Origin: Helianthus annuus | Taxonomy: Eukaryota; Streptophyta; Magnoliopsida; Asterales; Asteraceae | NCBI RefSeq assembly: GCF_002127325.2 | Contig: NC_035438.2 | Location: 144,718,708 to 144,782,707 of the forward strand | Length of the DNA stretch: 64,000 nt | Reading direction: 5' to 3' | Shown here: in pieces, positions 19,601 to 29,747 of the stretch | Layout: every line of letters starts with the position of its first letter | How positions within the stretch are numbered: the first letter of the stretch is position 1 | Notes under the pieces: generated by a model | Databases searched by the model: none | What the model was told of the DNA's origin: nothing | The model's input: the letters and a program-made list of their open reading frames with translations, nothing else | Program-made: the position numbers and the translations under genes

Positions 19601-22600
19601 ATTTATGTTCCTAGGTGGCAAATTATGTCCCAACCATGATCCCCACACCCTATAGCCTTACAAATTATATGACTTTATTCACAGGTGAAACCAGTGTTTA
19701 CCAGCTAAGCTCTGCCAATCTTTAAACATTGATATTTTGAAATGATAAAATTAGTAAAATTCAATAACTAAAATATTCTTTGATCAATTTAGAAATGTAC
19801 AAAAAGTATTATCTGTTTTTTAAATTTATTTATACCAAGTGTGTTATTATAAATTTACCACCACCACTACCACTAATAATAATAATAATAATAATAATTT
19901 TTAAATATTTTACAGGCTCGTGCGGATGAGTTGGAGGAAGAAGTCTTAAGACTAACCAAAGAGAACGCCAAACTCAGAAGGCTTCAAAAAGAGGTATTCT
20001 TATGTCTTACATTTATAAAGAGTGCGATATTTATTTATATAACTACATGGAGGGGAATACTGTTTATATTTATTTATTTACTATAAGAGCAATAATGACA
20101 AAAACCATGGCAGAGAAGAGTGTTTCTGTCTCATTGATTAAAATGGGCAGCGGTCAATATTGCTAGGCAGGTCTAGCAAAAGTACAATTTTGTTCTGTTT
20201 AAATTTACAGTTTTTCATTAGGGTGTAAGGGGTGCTCACCTAATAGGTGAGTCCCCCCTCTTACACATAACCAACCAGAAAGTGCCACGTCAACTCCCCT
20301 CTAACACTCCCCTAATACCCCTTTTTGATGGCGGCACTCCCCTATTAGGGGAGTTGGTTTTTTTTTTCTAAAATGATGCATGTTTACAAATTAAAAAAAG
20401 ATTAATAAAAATAAAAATTAAATAAAAGACATTTCATTAAATTAAAAAAAAACATTCGAACTAGAAAAAAAAATACATTCAAACTAGAAAAATATAAAAA
20501 CAAACTACTCGTCGTCCGAATCAACTTCAAGGTGAGGCAAATCTAAACTTCCGAGATGGTCAACGAGATGGTGTTTTAGCCTCCAATGCGTATCTTCGTC
20601 AATGAGCTCCGTTTGAAAGATTTGAGTTTGAGATTTTTGGTGTGGGTTTGAGAGTGGTGAGTGGGGTAAAAAAATGATTTAGGTTGGTTAATATATATTG
20701 TTTAAAAAAAATTGAATTTTTTTTTTTTTAATCAAAATCGACCGTTATTCAACGGTCTAATCTCGAACAAAGCGCCAAACCAAGCGGTGAACTCACACCC
20801 AAATCACCCCCCGAATCGGGACCCCGCATGGATGGCGGCGGTGTTCCCGATCGGGGACTACCCTCACCGAAGGCCCTCCCCGAGAACGCCCCGTACACCC
20901 TTAGTTTTGTTTTTTTCCTCCCAGTTAAATTCTAATTTTGCCCTCAGTTTATATTTATAGTTTTGCCATCGTTTTTGTTTTTTTACCCATCAAATTACGA
21001 TTTGCCCCCGGTGTAAAATTACATTCATGCAATTGTTTTAATTTTTTTTTTGACAAAACTATGGTAGTATTTTGTTTTAATTGGTTGACTCGATGTAATT
21101 TTTATTCATGTCAGACGACTGCCTGACACACGCTCATTTGTCCTGAAAAAAATACAATTTTTCTATCAGTAAAGTTATAGTACTATCGTTTTAGTTTTTT
21201 TAGGAAAAGTATGGTAGTGTTTTGTTTTAATTGGTTGACTCGATGTAATTTTTTGAGATCGTGTTATAAGTAGTATATACAAGTAATCGAAAGACAAACG
21301 TACATGTTACGAGAGAGAAATATTCGACTTATTGCCCCGCAACACGGGCGGGGCAAAACTAGTATACTACATAATTCATAGAGGGGAATAGTGTCAGGCA
21401 GCTGCCTGACACTTTCCCATTGGTCCGGTCAAATTACGATTTGTTATCTGGTTTTACGGTTTTCTCGACATGGTGATACAATATCCGTTGAGTGTTTTTA
21501 TATACAGTAACACTGTTTACCTTTTTTGTTATATGGTTAACATAATATATAAAAATTTGAATACACTGTTGCAACATTCTTATTTTAATCTACTATTCGA
21601 TAAAAGTTTTAATTGAATGGGTAAATGTAGTTGATTTTATTTTGTTCTTTAGTGTGAAGAACCGAACCAATACTGTTCAAACTATATGGGTATCAGTGTC
21701 GTATTCGTTTTCTATGGTTTTCTCGATGTAACGATATAAAACTGATTGAAAATAAAATTGTATTGGCAATAGAGTTTTTTAGTACCGTATGCTATAGCGA
21801 TTCCTAGTGACCAAACCGATGCCTCGTCTGAACAAAATCTGTACCGGTATCAGTATATTGTTTCTATAGTTTTTGATTGATTCAAAATACATGTCGATAT
21901 CCTTTTAAGCGTATCTCTTTTGGTTTCTATAAGAAACGAGCCGATGCCGTAAGATATTTTAACAAACCGAGCCGATACTGTTCATATGCCCGCAGTAGAG
22001 TGGGGGAATCTCACTAGTTAATTAATATTTACTAATGTCTTTCGCTTTTATTTTATTACAATTTTAATTAATATTATGATTATTATTATTTATACTCTCA
22101 GATAAATCATTTATCATCCATCATATTCCATCTAGATAACTAAAAGAGTTAATTAGACTACAAGGTATGGTGATGGATCATTTTTGGAGGATGATCCGCC
22201 ACGTAGGCGTCACGTCATATTCCTCTCTAAAATGGTCCATCCTCCAAAACTAGAGGGCATGGTAGGATGGTCCTAGTCATAGTCCTCCACCACTTTTTAT
22301 GTTTTTTTTTATTTTTTTTAGTATTCTATTTTTTTTTTAACATTTAACAAATATACTAACAAAATATTTTCATTAATATTAAACCCATATTAAATAAATA
22401 TAAAAAAAAACATAAACTTAAAAAAAAAAACAAAGACTTAATAAAAATAAACATAGAGTTAAATAATTTGATGTTTTTTCATGATGTCGTGTTGTAATTT
22501 TTTCAACATCGAACGTTTCGGCTCGGGTTCGTCCTCGACATTCATCGTCATTATTTCCCATTCCTTGAGCCGAATTTTTTCATCGGAAATTCGGATTTTC

Positions 22601-25208
22601 TCATTCGTCAATCGGACCTTCTCTTTTAACTTTTCTTCCGATGCACGACTTTTTTCTTCGATGCCCCGCTCCTTCGCCTTCGTCTTTTGGGCCGTGACGT
22701 CGTTGTACATTTTTAGGTGTTCCATAAACTCAACCATGTTCGGGTCCACCTTTTCCTTTTCTTTTCCCTTGGCCTGCTCCTTCTTTGTTTTGTCTCGGCC
22801 CGTTGGACGCTCCGGTTCACGTACGTTGTACTCGTCTTCGTCATAGTCGGCGTCATCATTTAAGTTTATGTGACACCTCGCGTCCGATCCATCGGCGCTA
22901 AAACTACCCGTTTCCGATGTTTTTTGGCGTTTCGCCATCGCCACCTCGTTGGGAATAGGCCTATATTTTGGTTCGTCTTTTACAACCATCCACGCGCGAA
23001 CGTGAGGAAAGTTGGTACCATTCTTGTCCTTATACTTTTCCAACGCCATTTTGAACACATCCTCGTCGTTCCACCCGCTACGACGGTCACTTGTATATAA
23101 TTTGTTATATTCCTCGCAAAACCTATTGATGGACGAGTTCATTTTCCGCCACTTTGAGGAAACCGAGTCGAGATCTCGATACGGGCCTTGGTCCATCAAG
23201 CCGAGAAACTTGGCCAATACCTTGGACCAAAACCCCTCACCCGATTGGTTATTACCTATAAAAAACAAACAAAATATATAAAGTGTTAACATAATAATAA
23301 TAAAAAAAAAACTTTAAAACTACCTACTGTTAAGAAAAAAAAATAAACTTTAAAACTAATTAAAATAAAAACCCACTGTTAAAAAAAATAATAAGCTTAA
23401 AAACTAATAAACCTAAAAAAAATAAACTTAAAAACTAATAAACCCACTGTTAACAAAAAAAAAATAAACTTTTAAAAATTTAAACTTTAAAAAATGTAAA
23501 CTTTAAAAAAATGTAAACTTTAAAAAGATGTAAACTTTAAAAAATTACGAACCTTTTGTCGGGTTGTCAGAAGTGCCAATGAAAGCCTTGGCTAAGGCTT
23601 CTTCTTCGATTGGGGTCCACTTAGTCGCCTTCGGTTTCGACGGTTGATCACCTACCACTTGTTTGCCTTTGTTTCGTTTTCCTTTCCCTTTAGGCGGTTG
23701 GGTTTCGGGAACAATCTCCACATCGTCTTCGGGTTCGGATTGGGTCGGGATCGGTTGAGGTTGAACGGGTGGTGTGGGGATCGGTTGAGGTTGAACGGGT
23801 GGGAAGTTCCAAGCACCCCGCATCATCATTTGTTGAAGGGCTTGATTTTGGGAGATTTGAGCGAATTGGTTTGGCGAGTGTTGGAATGAAGCAAACGCGT
23901 TCGATGAATATTGCGAGAATTGGTTCGGTTCTAGCGTTGGATAATATCCCGGAACCGAAAAAACATTAAGTTGGGTCGGATTGTTGGGAGTATTCGGGTT
24001 GTTCGAAGTGTTCGGGTTCTCCGGGTTGTTGAACGGATCCATGAAAATTATGTGGAAGAAGGTTTATAGAATAGTGGAAGAAGGTGTATAAAAATTATGT
24101 GAGAAAGAGGTGAAATTTTGGGGTTAATTTGGTGATTGAAAGTGAAAATGGAAGTTAAATTTATATATTTTAAAAATATGACCGTTTGGCTTTATTCAAA
24201 TTATGGAAATTTTGTTTTTTTTTTTATTTTAACGGTCAAAAGTTGCTTGAGGGCCCCACTTTTTTGGACCGTCTCCAACGGCAGGGAACGGACGGAGAGG
24301 CCGGGACGGGATGGGGGCGGCACGGTGTGCCCAGCGGCGCCGGACCGCGACGAACTGGTGCCGAACCCCATACCGACTAGCCTTACATAGTTAGTCTCTG
24401 TGGTTTACACAAACTAACAATCTAAAGTACTAATAGTTTAAAATCACTTCATGGGGTACTAACTTTCCATTTTTTAGCATGTGGGGGAATTAATTACATA
24501 GTTAATTATATAGTTAGTTCCTGTGGTTTACACAAACAAACAATCTACGGTACTAATAGTTAACCAGAGAATTAACGGTAATACCCCCACATGTTAAAAA
24601 ATAGAAAGTTAGTATCCTAAGAAGTGATTTTAAACTATTAGTACCTTAGATTGTTACTTTGTATAAACCACAGAAACTAACTATGTAGTTAACTCTAACT
24701 AAAATGTTATGTTTTTAGCCGTGTACCCAAGTTTTTCTTGTTTCATCCTTAAACTAGTTTGAGTTATCACAATTTAGTTAAAAGGCTAAAAGTATCACAA
24801 TTTCTAAGTTTTTTACATTTGATTTTTATATGTACAACTTTTTTTAATTATTATTTATTAATTCATGTAATATATGTTGATTATAAGTTTAAAATTTTAT
24901 ATGTAAATTAAAGTAAAATAATTCAATTTTGTGGTTTTAATATACATATTAATTCATTTAAAGAGAATACGCAACAACAATAATTATGCCCACTAAATCT
25001 CACAAACTAAAATTACTGATAAGGTCTAGGGATGATGGGATATTAATAAACGTTACCAATATCCAAACTAAAATTACTGATAAGGTCTAGGGATGATGGG
25101 ATATTAATAAACGTTACCAATATCCAAGGTAATTGAAAGTATGCTTTCAAAAAGACACCTAGCTTAAGAATAAACAAAAGAAAAACAGACACATATGTAG
25201 CATAAAGT

Positions 25209-25247
<39 letters not shown>

Positions 25248-26365
25248 AACGGCAAATTTGGATCACTGACGGACCACTGGAGTATCATCGTGCCACCAAC
25301 AGAACCACCCGATCATATCCATCTCCACTAGGCAATAATGCCTATACACCAATTCAGAAGGAAACCCAATAAATCTGGAAAAAACCCCCTTTGTGGGAAT
25401 CGAACCCATGACCTAATGGTCATAAGCCTTATCCCACCACCAAGATACCACTAGGCTATAATGCCATGGGTATATGTAGCATAAAGTAAACACATATAAA
25501 CATACATATATGCAGGCAATCGCATGTAAAGTTCTCCTAAAGGGTAGGCCCGTACAATCCACCTGGTGTCATATTGTACCCTTTTCTAAAAGTCTTTAAC
25601 CTTAATTCTAGATGAGCTTATATCGTAGACCATGTCCCCAGAGAGAAGTGCAACTCTAGAAAATTATGTCTAATTCGCTTTTCCCAAGTTAATTTGTGTC
25701 TAACTCTACTCCTTATCCCCTGTACAGTGAGAATTTTCATTGGTCTAACGGGTGCCGTGGTTTGTCTCCTCTTCACATGCCAAAACCATCTCAATCTCCC
25801 CTCCTTCATCTTATCTGAAATATTAGCCACTTTTAATGTCTGCCTAAAAACTTCATTTCTAATTTGGTCTAATTTCGTGTGCCTACACATCCACCTTATC
25901 ATCCGCATCTATGCTAACTCCATCTTATGTGCATGTATCTTCTTGATGACCCAATAGTCTGTCCCACTAAGTATAGCAGGTCTAGCTGCAACCTTATATA
26001 AATTCAAAATAATAACAAAAAAAAAAATATTGTAAGCACATCTTTAAACATTTCACTATAAATTTTCAATGTTGTTTAAGGGTCTATTGGAGGGGTTTGT
26101 TTCGTTCCAAAAAGGAAGAATATCTTGTAGCATTATCAAGTATCAAAGGTTGCTTTTTTTTTTCTTTTTTTGAAAGGCATCAAAGGTTGCTTTTAATGTA
26201 TAACATAATTAATTAATTAATATTATTTCTTTTTAACCTTTTTTAATAATAATAATAAATAAATAAACTTTATATATTTTTTCTGTTTTGCAGTTTTGTT
26301 CAGCCTCTACTGCTCACGTTCCCAAAAAGCCAAGGCTTCATAGATCCAAAAGTGCTCCTCTTTAA
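16603..26365 (+). CDS. FD: FD-like bZIP transcription factor, three exons
   Basis: Group A bZIP of the FD class, the DNA-binding partner of florigen (FT) through 14-3-3 proteins at the shoot apex. Exons by splice signals and frame: 16603-16947 (donor CAG/GTCACT), 19916-19993 (acceptor TTTTACAG, donor GAG/GTATTC), 26294-26365 (acceptor TTTTGCAG, stop TAA). All junctions are phase 0; product 164 aa. The N terminus has MDDVWKDISSL and FQDFLAPP, FD-class motifs. The basic region KNRESAARSRARKQ has the N-x7-R signature and is cut by intron 1 directly after KQ. Exon 2 encodes the zipper, with Leu at heptad spacing (ELEEEVLRLTKENAKL). The last exon ends RSKSAPL, matching the phosphorylatable SAP-type 14-3-3 motif at FD C termini. 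The protein is short for the class (Arabidopsis FD is roughly 285 aa), mostly from a compact N-terminal region and zipper. No stops or frameshifts. It could be the FDP paralogue. Confidence 0.88.
17288..17607 (-). mobile_element. 5'-truncated L1-type LINE in FD intron 1
   Basis: The minus strand encodes the C-terminal tail of a plant LINE polyprotein, with CLRIWKARNDFIF and KPFGFL, followed by a poly(A) tail (T run 17299-17308 on the + strand). Flanking direct repeats GTCTCAGTTCAT (17288-17299) and GTCTCAATTCAT (17596-17607) match at 11 of 12 bases, so the fragment is a short, 5'-truncated insertion. Confidence 0.8.
18060..18115. repeat. TA-rich microsatellite
   Basis: Repeated TATATATAATGTATATA units in FD intron 1. 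Confidence 0.7.
18321..18458 (+). mobile_element. SINE-like 3' fragment in FD intron 1
   Basis: Contains GAGCCGGAGGGTCTCACTGG, AGCCTCTCTATTCC and AAGGTAAGGCTGTCTACATC, then ends in a (GAT)n tail. This combination is typical of the 3' half of a widespread plant SINE type (Au-like). The promoter half is not recognisable. Confidence 0.5.
19210..19340. repeat. Tandem duplication, period 69
   Basis: The segment from CTAAAAGACACTAATTTCC to AAGGGTGTATTAACTCGA occurs twice in direct tandem, almost without change, immediately left of the MITE at 19344. Confidence 0.85.
19341..19660. mobile_element. Tourist-like MITE (PIF/Harbinger), 314 bp
   Basis: Terminal inverted repeats GGCTATAGGGTGTGG (from 19344) and CCACACCCTATAGCC (to 19657), perfect over 15 bp, flanked by TTA on both sides (19341-19343, 19658-19660). 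TTA duplication and TIR type fit PIF/Harbinger. It lies in FD intron 1 about 250 bases before exon 2. Confidence 0.88.
19916..19993 (+). CDS. FD: FD-like gene, exon 2 (leucine zipper)
   Basis: 78-nt exon, 26 codons, too short to stand out as an ORF. It continues the basic region in frame from exon 1 and provides three heptad leucines. An AAT microsatellite (about 19874-19900) lies just before its acceptor. Confidence 0.88.
20218..20903. mobile_element. PIF/Harbinger deletion derivative with transposase tail, 680 bp
   Basis: TIRs GGGTGTAAGGGGTGCTC (20221) and the inverse of GGGTGTACGGGGCGTTC (ending 20900) with TTA on both sides. Inside, the minus strand at about 20640-20508 reads as a transposase-like C terminus (QTELIDEDTHWRLKHHL, then HLEVDSDDE and a stop). 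The catalytic DDE core is deleted. It lies in FD intron 2. Confidence 0.8.
20904..21363. mobile_element. Helitron 3' end
   Basis: GCCCCGC (21334-21340) and GCGGGGC (21348-21354) form a 7-bp GC hairpin followed after 4 bases by CTAG and then T (21359-21363), the classic Helitron 3' terminus inserted at an A/T site. The 5' TC end is not identified, so the left limit given is only the neighbouring element. The sequence GTCAGACGACTGCCTGACAC inside resembles the palindrome at 21391. Confidence 0.65.
21364..22017. mobile_element. Second Helitron-like 3' end
   Basis: CCCGC AGTAGA GTGGG (one G:T pair in the stem) then GGAATCTCA and CTAG/T at 22013-22017. Upstream lies a perfect 22-bp palindrome (21391-21412; arm GTGTCAGGCAG). 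The two Helitron tails are adjacent and share internal words, suggesting nested or tandem related elements. The 5' end is not located. Confidence 0.5.
22153..24385 (-). mobile_element. PIF/Harbinger element carrying only ORF1, 2227 bp
   Basis: Bounded by TTA on both sides (22153-22155, 24383-24385). Imperfect TIRs: GACTACAAGGTATGGTG at the left, and GGCTAGTCGGTATGGGG at the right read inwards. It carries an apparently intact two-exon ORF1 on the minus strand and no transposase, so it can move only with a helper. It is antisense within FD intron 2. Confidence 0.8.
22459..24042 (-). CDS. PIF/Harbinger ORF1: Myb/SANT-like DNA-binding protein
   Basis: Two exons on the minus strand: 24042-23553, donor AAAAG/GTTCG, and 23255-22459, acceptor TTTTATAG/GTAAT. 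The join is in frame (1287 nt, 428 aa) and gives the continuous segment DNPTKGNNQSGEGFW typical of this family. The N terminus is Asn/Pro/Gln-rich with PVQPQPIPT repeats. A trihelix/SANT-type domain starts at KATKWTPIEEEALAKAF and continues past the splice with FWSKVLAKFLGL and SSKWRKMNSSINRFCEEYNKL. The C-terminal third is Lys/Glu-rich and probably coiled coil (EEKLKEKVRLTNEKIRISDEK). In autonomous PIF/Harbinger elements ORF1 helps bring the transposase to the element ends. Host databases often call such genes NAM-associated or trihelix-like. The 297-nt intron is A/T-rich with repeated TTTAAAG units. Confidence 0.85.
24385..24691. repeat. Long foldback (inverted repeat) in FD intron 2
   Basis: Left arm 24385-24495 (TCTGTGGTTTACACAAA, AGTACTAATAG, TTTTAAAATCACTTC) pairs with right arm about 24580-24691, the reverse complement with scattered mismatches. 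Arms are about 110 bp. A second partial left-arm copy (24499-24560) lies between them. Transcribed as intron RNA it would form a long hairpin. Confidence 0.8.
25006..25127. repeat. Tandem duplication, period 61
   Basis: AAACTAAAATTACTGATAAG through AACGTTACCAATATCC is repeated twice with no differences that I can see, implying a recent event. Confidence 0.9.
25193..25487 (-). mobile_element. tRNA-derived SINE with poly(A) and 16-bp TSD
   Basis: Exact duplications ATATGTAGCATAAAGT at 25193-25208 and 25472-25487. Between them on the minus strand: box A (TAGCCTAGTGG, 25458-25448), box B (GGTTCGATTCC, 25406-25396), body, and a poly(A) tail of about 38 (T run just after 25209 on the + strand). 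Exact TSD and long homopolymer tail indicate a young insertion, in antisense to FD. Confidence 0.92.
25500..26015 (-). pseudogene. RTE-type LINE, C-terminal RT fragment
   Basis: Minus strand encodes the end of a plant RTE-clade reverse transcriptase: MRMIRWMCRHTKLDQIRNE, then GRLRWFWHVKRR, then IRSRVRHKLTWEKRIR. The preceding part (25920-26000) continues in frame with at least one stop. Both the catalytic RT and the endonuclease are missing. Limits are approximate. Confidence 0.8.
26294..26365 (+). CDS. FD: FD-like gene, exon 3 (14-3-3 binding tail)
   Basis: 72 nt including the stop. It encodes a basic stretch (VPKKPRLHRSK) and the terminal SAPL. It lies 6.3 kb from exon 2, so simple gene finders would truncate the protein without the florigen-complex motif. 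Confidence 0.85.
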   Translation, partial: FCSASTAHVPKKPRLHRSKSAPL

Positions 26366-28869
26366 GGACACCCATGTCCTCTTTAACACCATTTATTTTG
26401 TTATTCTTTTTAAATGGTAATGTTATACGATGATGATCTGTAAGTGCTACACAAATTATTTTATATATTAAAATATATATAATATTAAGATCAAATGATA
26501 AAACAATATAATATGATGTGTAAATCAATTTTTATTAGAACATCTTTAATATTAAATTTATTATATGTCATGTTAAAAAAGAACTTAGATGGTGTGACAT
26601 AGAATTATGTCATGTTTGTTGGCAATATACAAGTAGGGCTTCTTGAAGGACGAGTAAAGCCGAGACAAATTTGTCACCCCTATTTTTGTAAGCTTTCTAG
26701 CGACTTGCTGGCTCTTTATATATAGATATAAAGTTGTTTTGTCCTTTAAAAAAAAAGCCGAGTCAAGTGAGTGAGCTAAGCGAGCGCTAAAAAAAAGCCG
26801 AGTCAAGTTGTTTTCCAGCGGCTTGTTGGCTCTTCTTAGGCTAGAAAATTATCAAAGTGCTAAAATTTAAACTTAAACTTGGTTCAAATAAAGCTTGAAC
26901 TCAGTTAGGATAATACTCAAGCCAACTCATAAAATTTTAAAGAGTTAAATGTCATTTTAGTCCCTGTAGTTTAAGTCATTTTCCCAGTTTAGCGAGTCAA
27001 GTGAGCGCTCAAATCGACACAAAATTTTTACAAGGTAGCAAGATTCGAGTCACAAGCTATTTGAAAAACTTATTATCTTTTTTTTTTCTATAAAACAAAC
27101 AATATTTTTTTTTGTCAATTTGAAATTTTATTTGGATATTTTAATTGAAAGTTGTGTTTTATGATTTTGAAATGGATATGATCAAATGATATACGTTTTA
27201 AATGTATATAAAGTATAGAGGATCAAACTTAAAAGTAAAAAAATATGAGATTAAATTGAAAAAGATGAAAACTTTTGGTTGAAAGTAAAAAAAAATCAAA
27301 GAGTTATGGGTTAAAAGTGTAATGCTAATTTTTTTTTTGAGAAGCCCCCAAAGCATGAGGTACAACACTACTATGCTATAACTTGTTGCGAAATTATAAT
27401 ATGTAAATGTCGACTATATTTTATAAATAAGTAAAGTAAGTGTAAAAAGGGATCTTACACACAGCTTGTTTGAAAGGCTATAATTCAAAACTATATGCCA
27501 CTTTATTCATCTTGTCTCTTTATTGTTCAACATGTCGACCCAATCGAGCATATCAATAGACATTATGATAACTTAGTCATTATTTTTGCATGTCAAAACT
27601 AATGATGCATAATTACTGGTTAGTCTAGACTCATGTTATCAAACATTCCTCAAACTTGTTTCCTTGTGTATATATATCATCATGGGCAAAGATGCTACAT
27701 TCCCGGTATTACCTTCATCATGGAACCCCCCAACCCCCCCCCCCCCCCCTTCTAATCCGACCATCTCTACCACCTTCTCGTTTATCATTTCTCCCTACCG
27801 CTACATCAATAAACTTTTTTTACCAGTGTCTTTAAACTCACCGCAAAAGCCCGTTTGAAAAGAACAACCGTTACTTCTTGACATATAAAATATAATATTT
27901 TCCGTTCAAACTATGCTAGTATAATTTCAATGAAAATATGCCAACATTATAGTTTAAATTGAAAATATCTTATCCAACCCCGTTTGTTGATTAGGAATTT
28001 GGCGGGTAGCTTGAAGTGATTTTTCCTATTGGCTTAGTCTTAGAAGTAATTCAGTCAAATCGATTCCATTTATGAATGGTGTCTAAACTAATGGTATTTG
28101 AGGGACTTAATTTGTCAAAAGGGAAAAAGGTTATTCCCTCTATAAGTTAAGGTAGGTTACTACGTTGATTCTCACACCAATGGGTGGTGTTCAATTCAAA
28201 AAAGGCAAAGTCTTTAAAACGTTTAGATTGGAAAGGAAAAGGTCTTTGTTTCAAGTCCCACAGAAACAACAGAGGATTAAAGAAATTAGCCGTTAAAAAA
28301 AAGTTGGTTCTCACAAATAGTAGAGTGAATTTCAAATTTTGTCTTTTATCTTTATACCACATTTCAAGCGGTATTCTTTATCTTTAAAACTGACAAGTTT
28401 TGTTCTTTATGTTTCAAAATGTTGCACGGTTTGTCCTTTAGCCCTAACCCAGTTTATTTTTTCAATTAAATCAGATCATGTGCATGTCACGTGTGGGTAC
28501 TTTTATAATTTTACTTGTTTAATTAAAAATATATGTAACTAAAAAACAAAAAAAAATAAAAAAATATATAAAAACCCAACACACACACTCTCTCAAAACT
28601 CTTTCTCTCACTAAACTCTCTCTCACTTGTCTCTTCAGGAAGATTCACCAACCACCGTCCATCCGAATTCCTAACCTCACATTTTCTCCCTATAAAGCCA
28701 CCACCCTTCATTGAAACCTGCAACTTGAGCTGCAATTACAAACCTTAACCGGACGCCCACCAATCACTTGTTATGAGTCATCTCGTTCAAATTTGGTTTA
28801 AAGGGGAGCGGTGTTGGCTAGTGGTGGTGAGGACGCGAGTGAACGACGGAGATACTCCAACTTGTTCCG
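26366..28869. other. Region downstream of FD-like gene
   Basis: AT-rich and without a convincing gene. It presumably holds the FD 3' UTR in its first few hundred bases. Notables: a C run of about 15 near 27735, an AAAAGCCGAGTCAAGT repeat at about 26752 and 26793, and a CT-rich leader-like stretch at 28580-28640. The ORFs at 27664 and 28523 have no recognisable features. Confidence 0.4.
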
Positions 28870-29302
28870 GTGAGATCTAGAGGTGTACAAAAAACCGGTT
28901 TTAGAACCGAAACCGGAAAAAACCGAAACCGGCTTTTTTTTAACCGGTTTTTTAACCGGTCCGGTTTTATAACCGAACCGCCGGTTGGTGACCGTTTACT
29001 ACTATTGATCCGAAAAACCAGTTAATAACCGAAACTGGTTTTAAGAAAACCGGTTAGAACCGCTAAAAACCGGGTTTTTTGAAAAAAACCGGTCCCAACC
29101 GGTTACACTGGTTACTGTTTTGGACTTGAAAAACCGGTTAGTAACCGAAACCGGTTATTAAAAAAACCGGTTTTTGTTTTGAACGAAAAAACCGGTCCGG
29201 TTAACAACCGTAACCGGTTTTCAAAAAAAAAAAAACCGGTCCGGCTAATAACCGTAACCGGTTTTCAAAAAAAAAAACGATTTGTACACCTCTAGTGAGA
29301 TC
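28870..29302. mobile_element. hAT-type MITE made of AACCGGTT repeats, 417 bp
   Basis: Perfect TIRs TAGAGGTGTACAAA (from 28878) and TTTGTACACCTCTA (to 29294), flanked by the exact 8-bp duplication GTGAGATC (28870-28877, 29295-29302), as for hAT elements. Nearly all of the interior consists of AACCGG/CCGGTT and AACCGAAACC words in both orientations, so the element is highly self-complementary. No coding capacity. Confidence 0.92.
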
Positions 29303-29498
29303 TAGAGATGTTCGGACACAACGACAGAGTTGACGATGGTTATTGTTGGTGTTCCGGTGTTCGAATGAGGTCATTTTCGAATTCAAATGGTTCATAACAG
29401 CAGTTGATGTGTGGTGGTGGTGGTTAGTGGTTACTGTAACGCCCAACGTCCCTAAACTTTAGGATCTTGTCAAGATTAATCCCTGAAGTTTAGACTAT
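29303..29498. other. Sequence between MITE and A2 element
   Basis: 29303-29434 continues the locus that the MITE interrupted. TGTAACGCCC at 29435 looks like the start of an LTR cut off after about 64 bp by the A2 insertion. Low confidence for that reading. Confidence 0.35.
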
Positions 29499-29712
29499 TG
29501 ATATTCACCAAATTATACATACTTTATTCCCTCGTTTTACCCCCATTTTATGCGTTTTCGGCCGTAAAACCGTTAATCGGATACTTAATCAGGTATACTT
29601 TAGTTTACAGGCCTAAAACAACATGCCAAACAAGATGATAGTGAAAACGAGGACTTTCCGGACGAAACGACAAAGCTGCGAACATTCTGTAAAGATTCTG
29701 ACGTGGGCGTTT

Positions 29713-29747
29713 GGCACGGTCGTGCAATGAGTGGAACGACCGTGCGG
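29713..29747. repeat. Palindrome pair A2-1
   Basis: GGCACGGTCGTGC, linker AATGAGTGG, AACGACCGTGCGG. Present also in the 3' LTR (about 57658-57692). Confidence 0.8.

Noticed and set aside
22459..23292. Independent host trihelix/NAM-like gene
   Set aside because: Lies between Harbinger TIRs with TTA duplications and joins in frame by splicing to the ORF at 24042; it is the element's ORF1.
25390..25465. Antisense tRNA gene
   Set aside because: Box A and box B are present but it is the head of a SINE with poly(A) and TSD.
27664..27858. 64-aa Pro-rich ORF
   Set aside because: Driven by a C homopolymer; no start context or domain.
29201..29446. 81-aa minus ORF beginning in the hAT MITE
   Set aside because: Crosses the MITE end and a His/Thr-rich simple stretch; chance.
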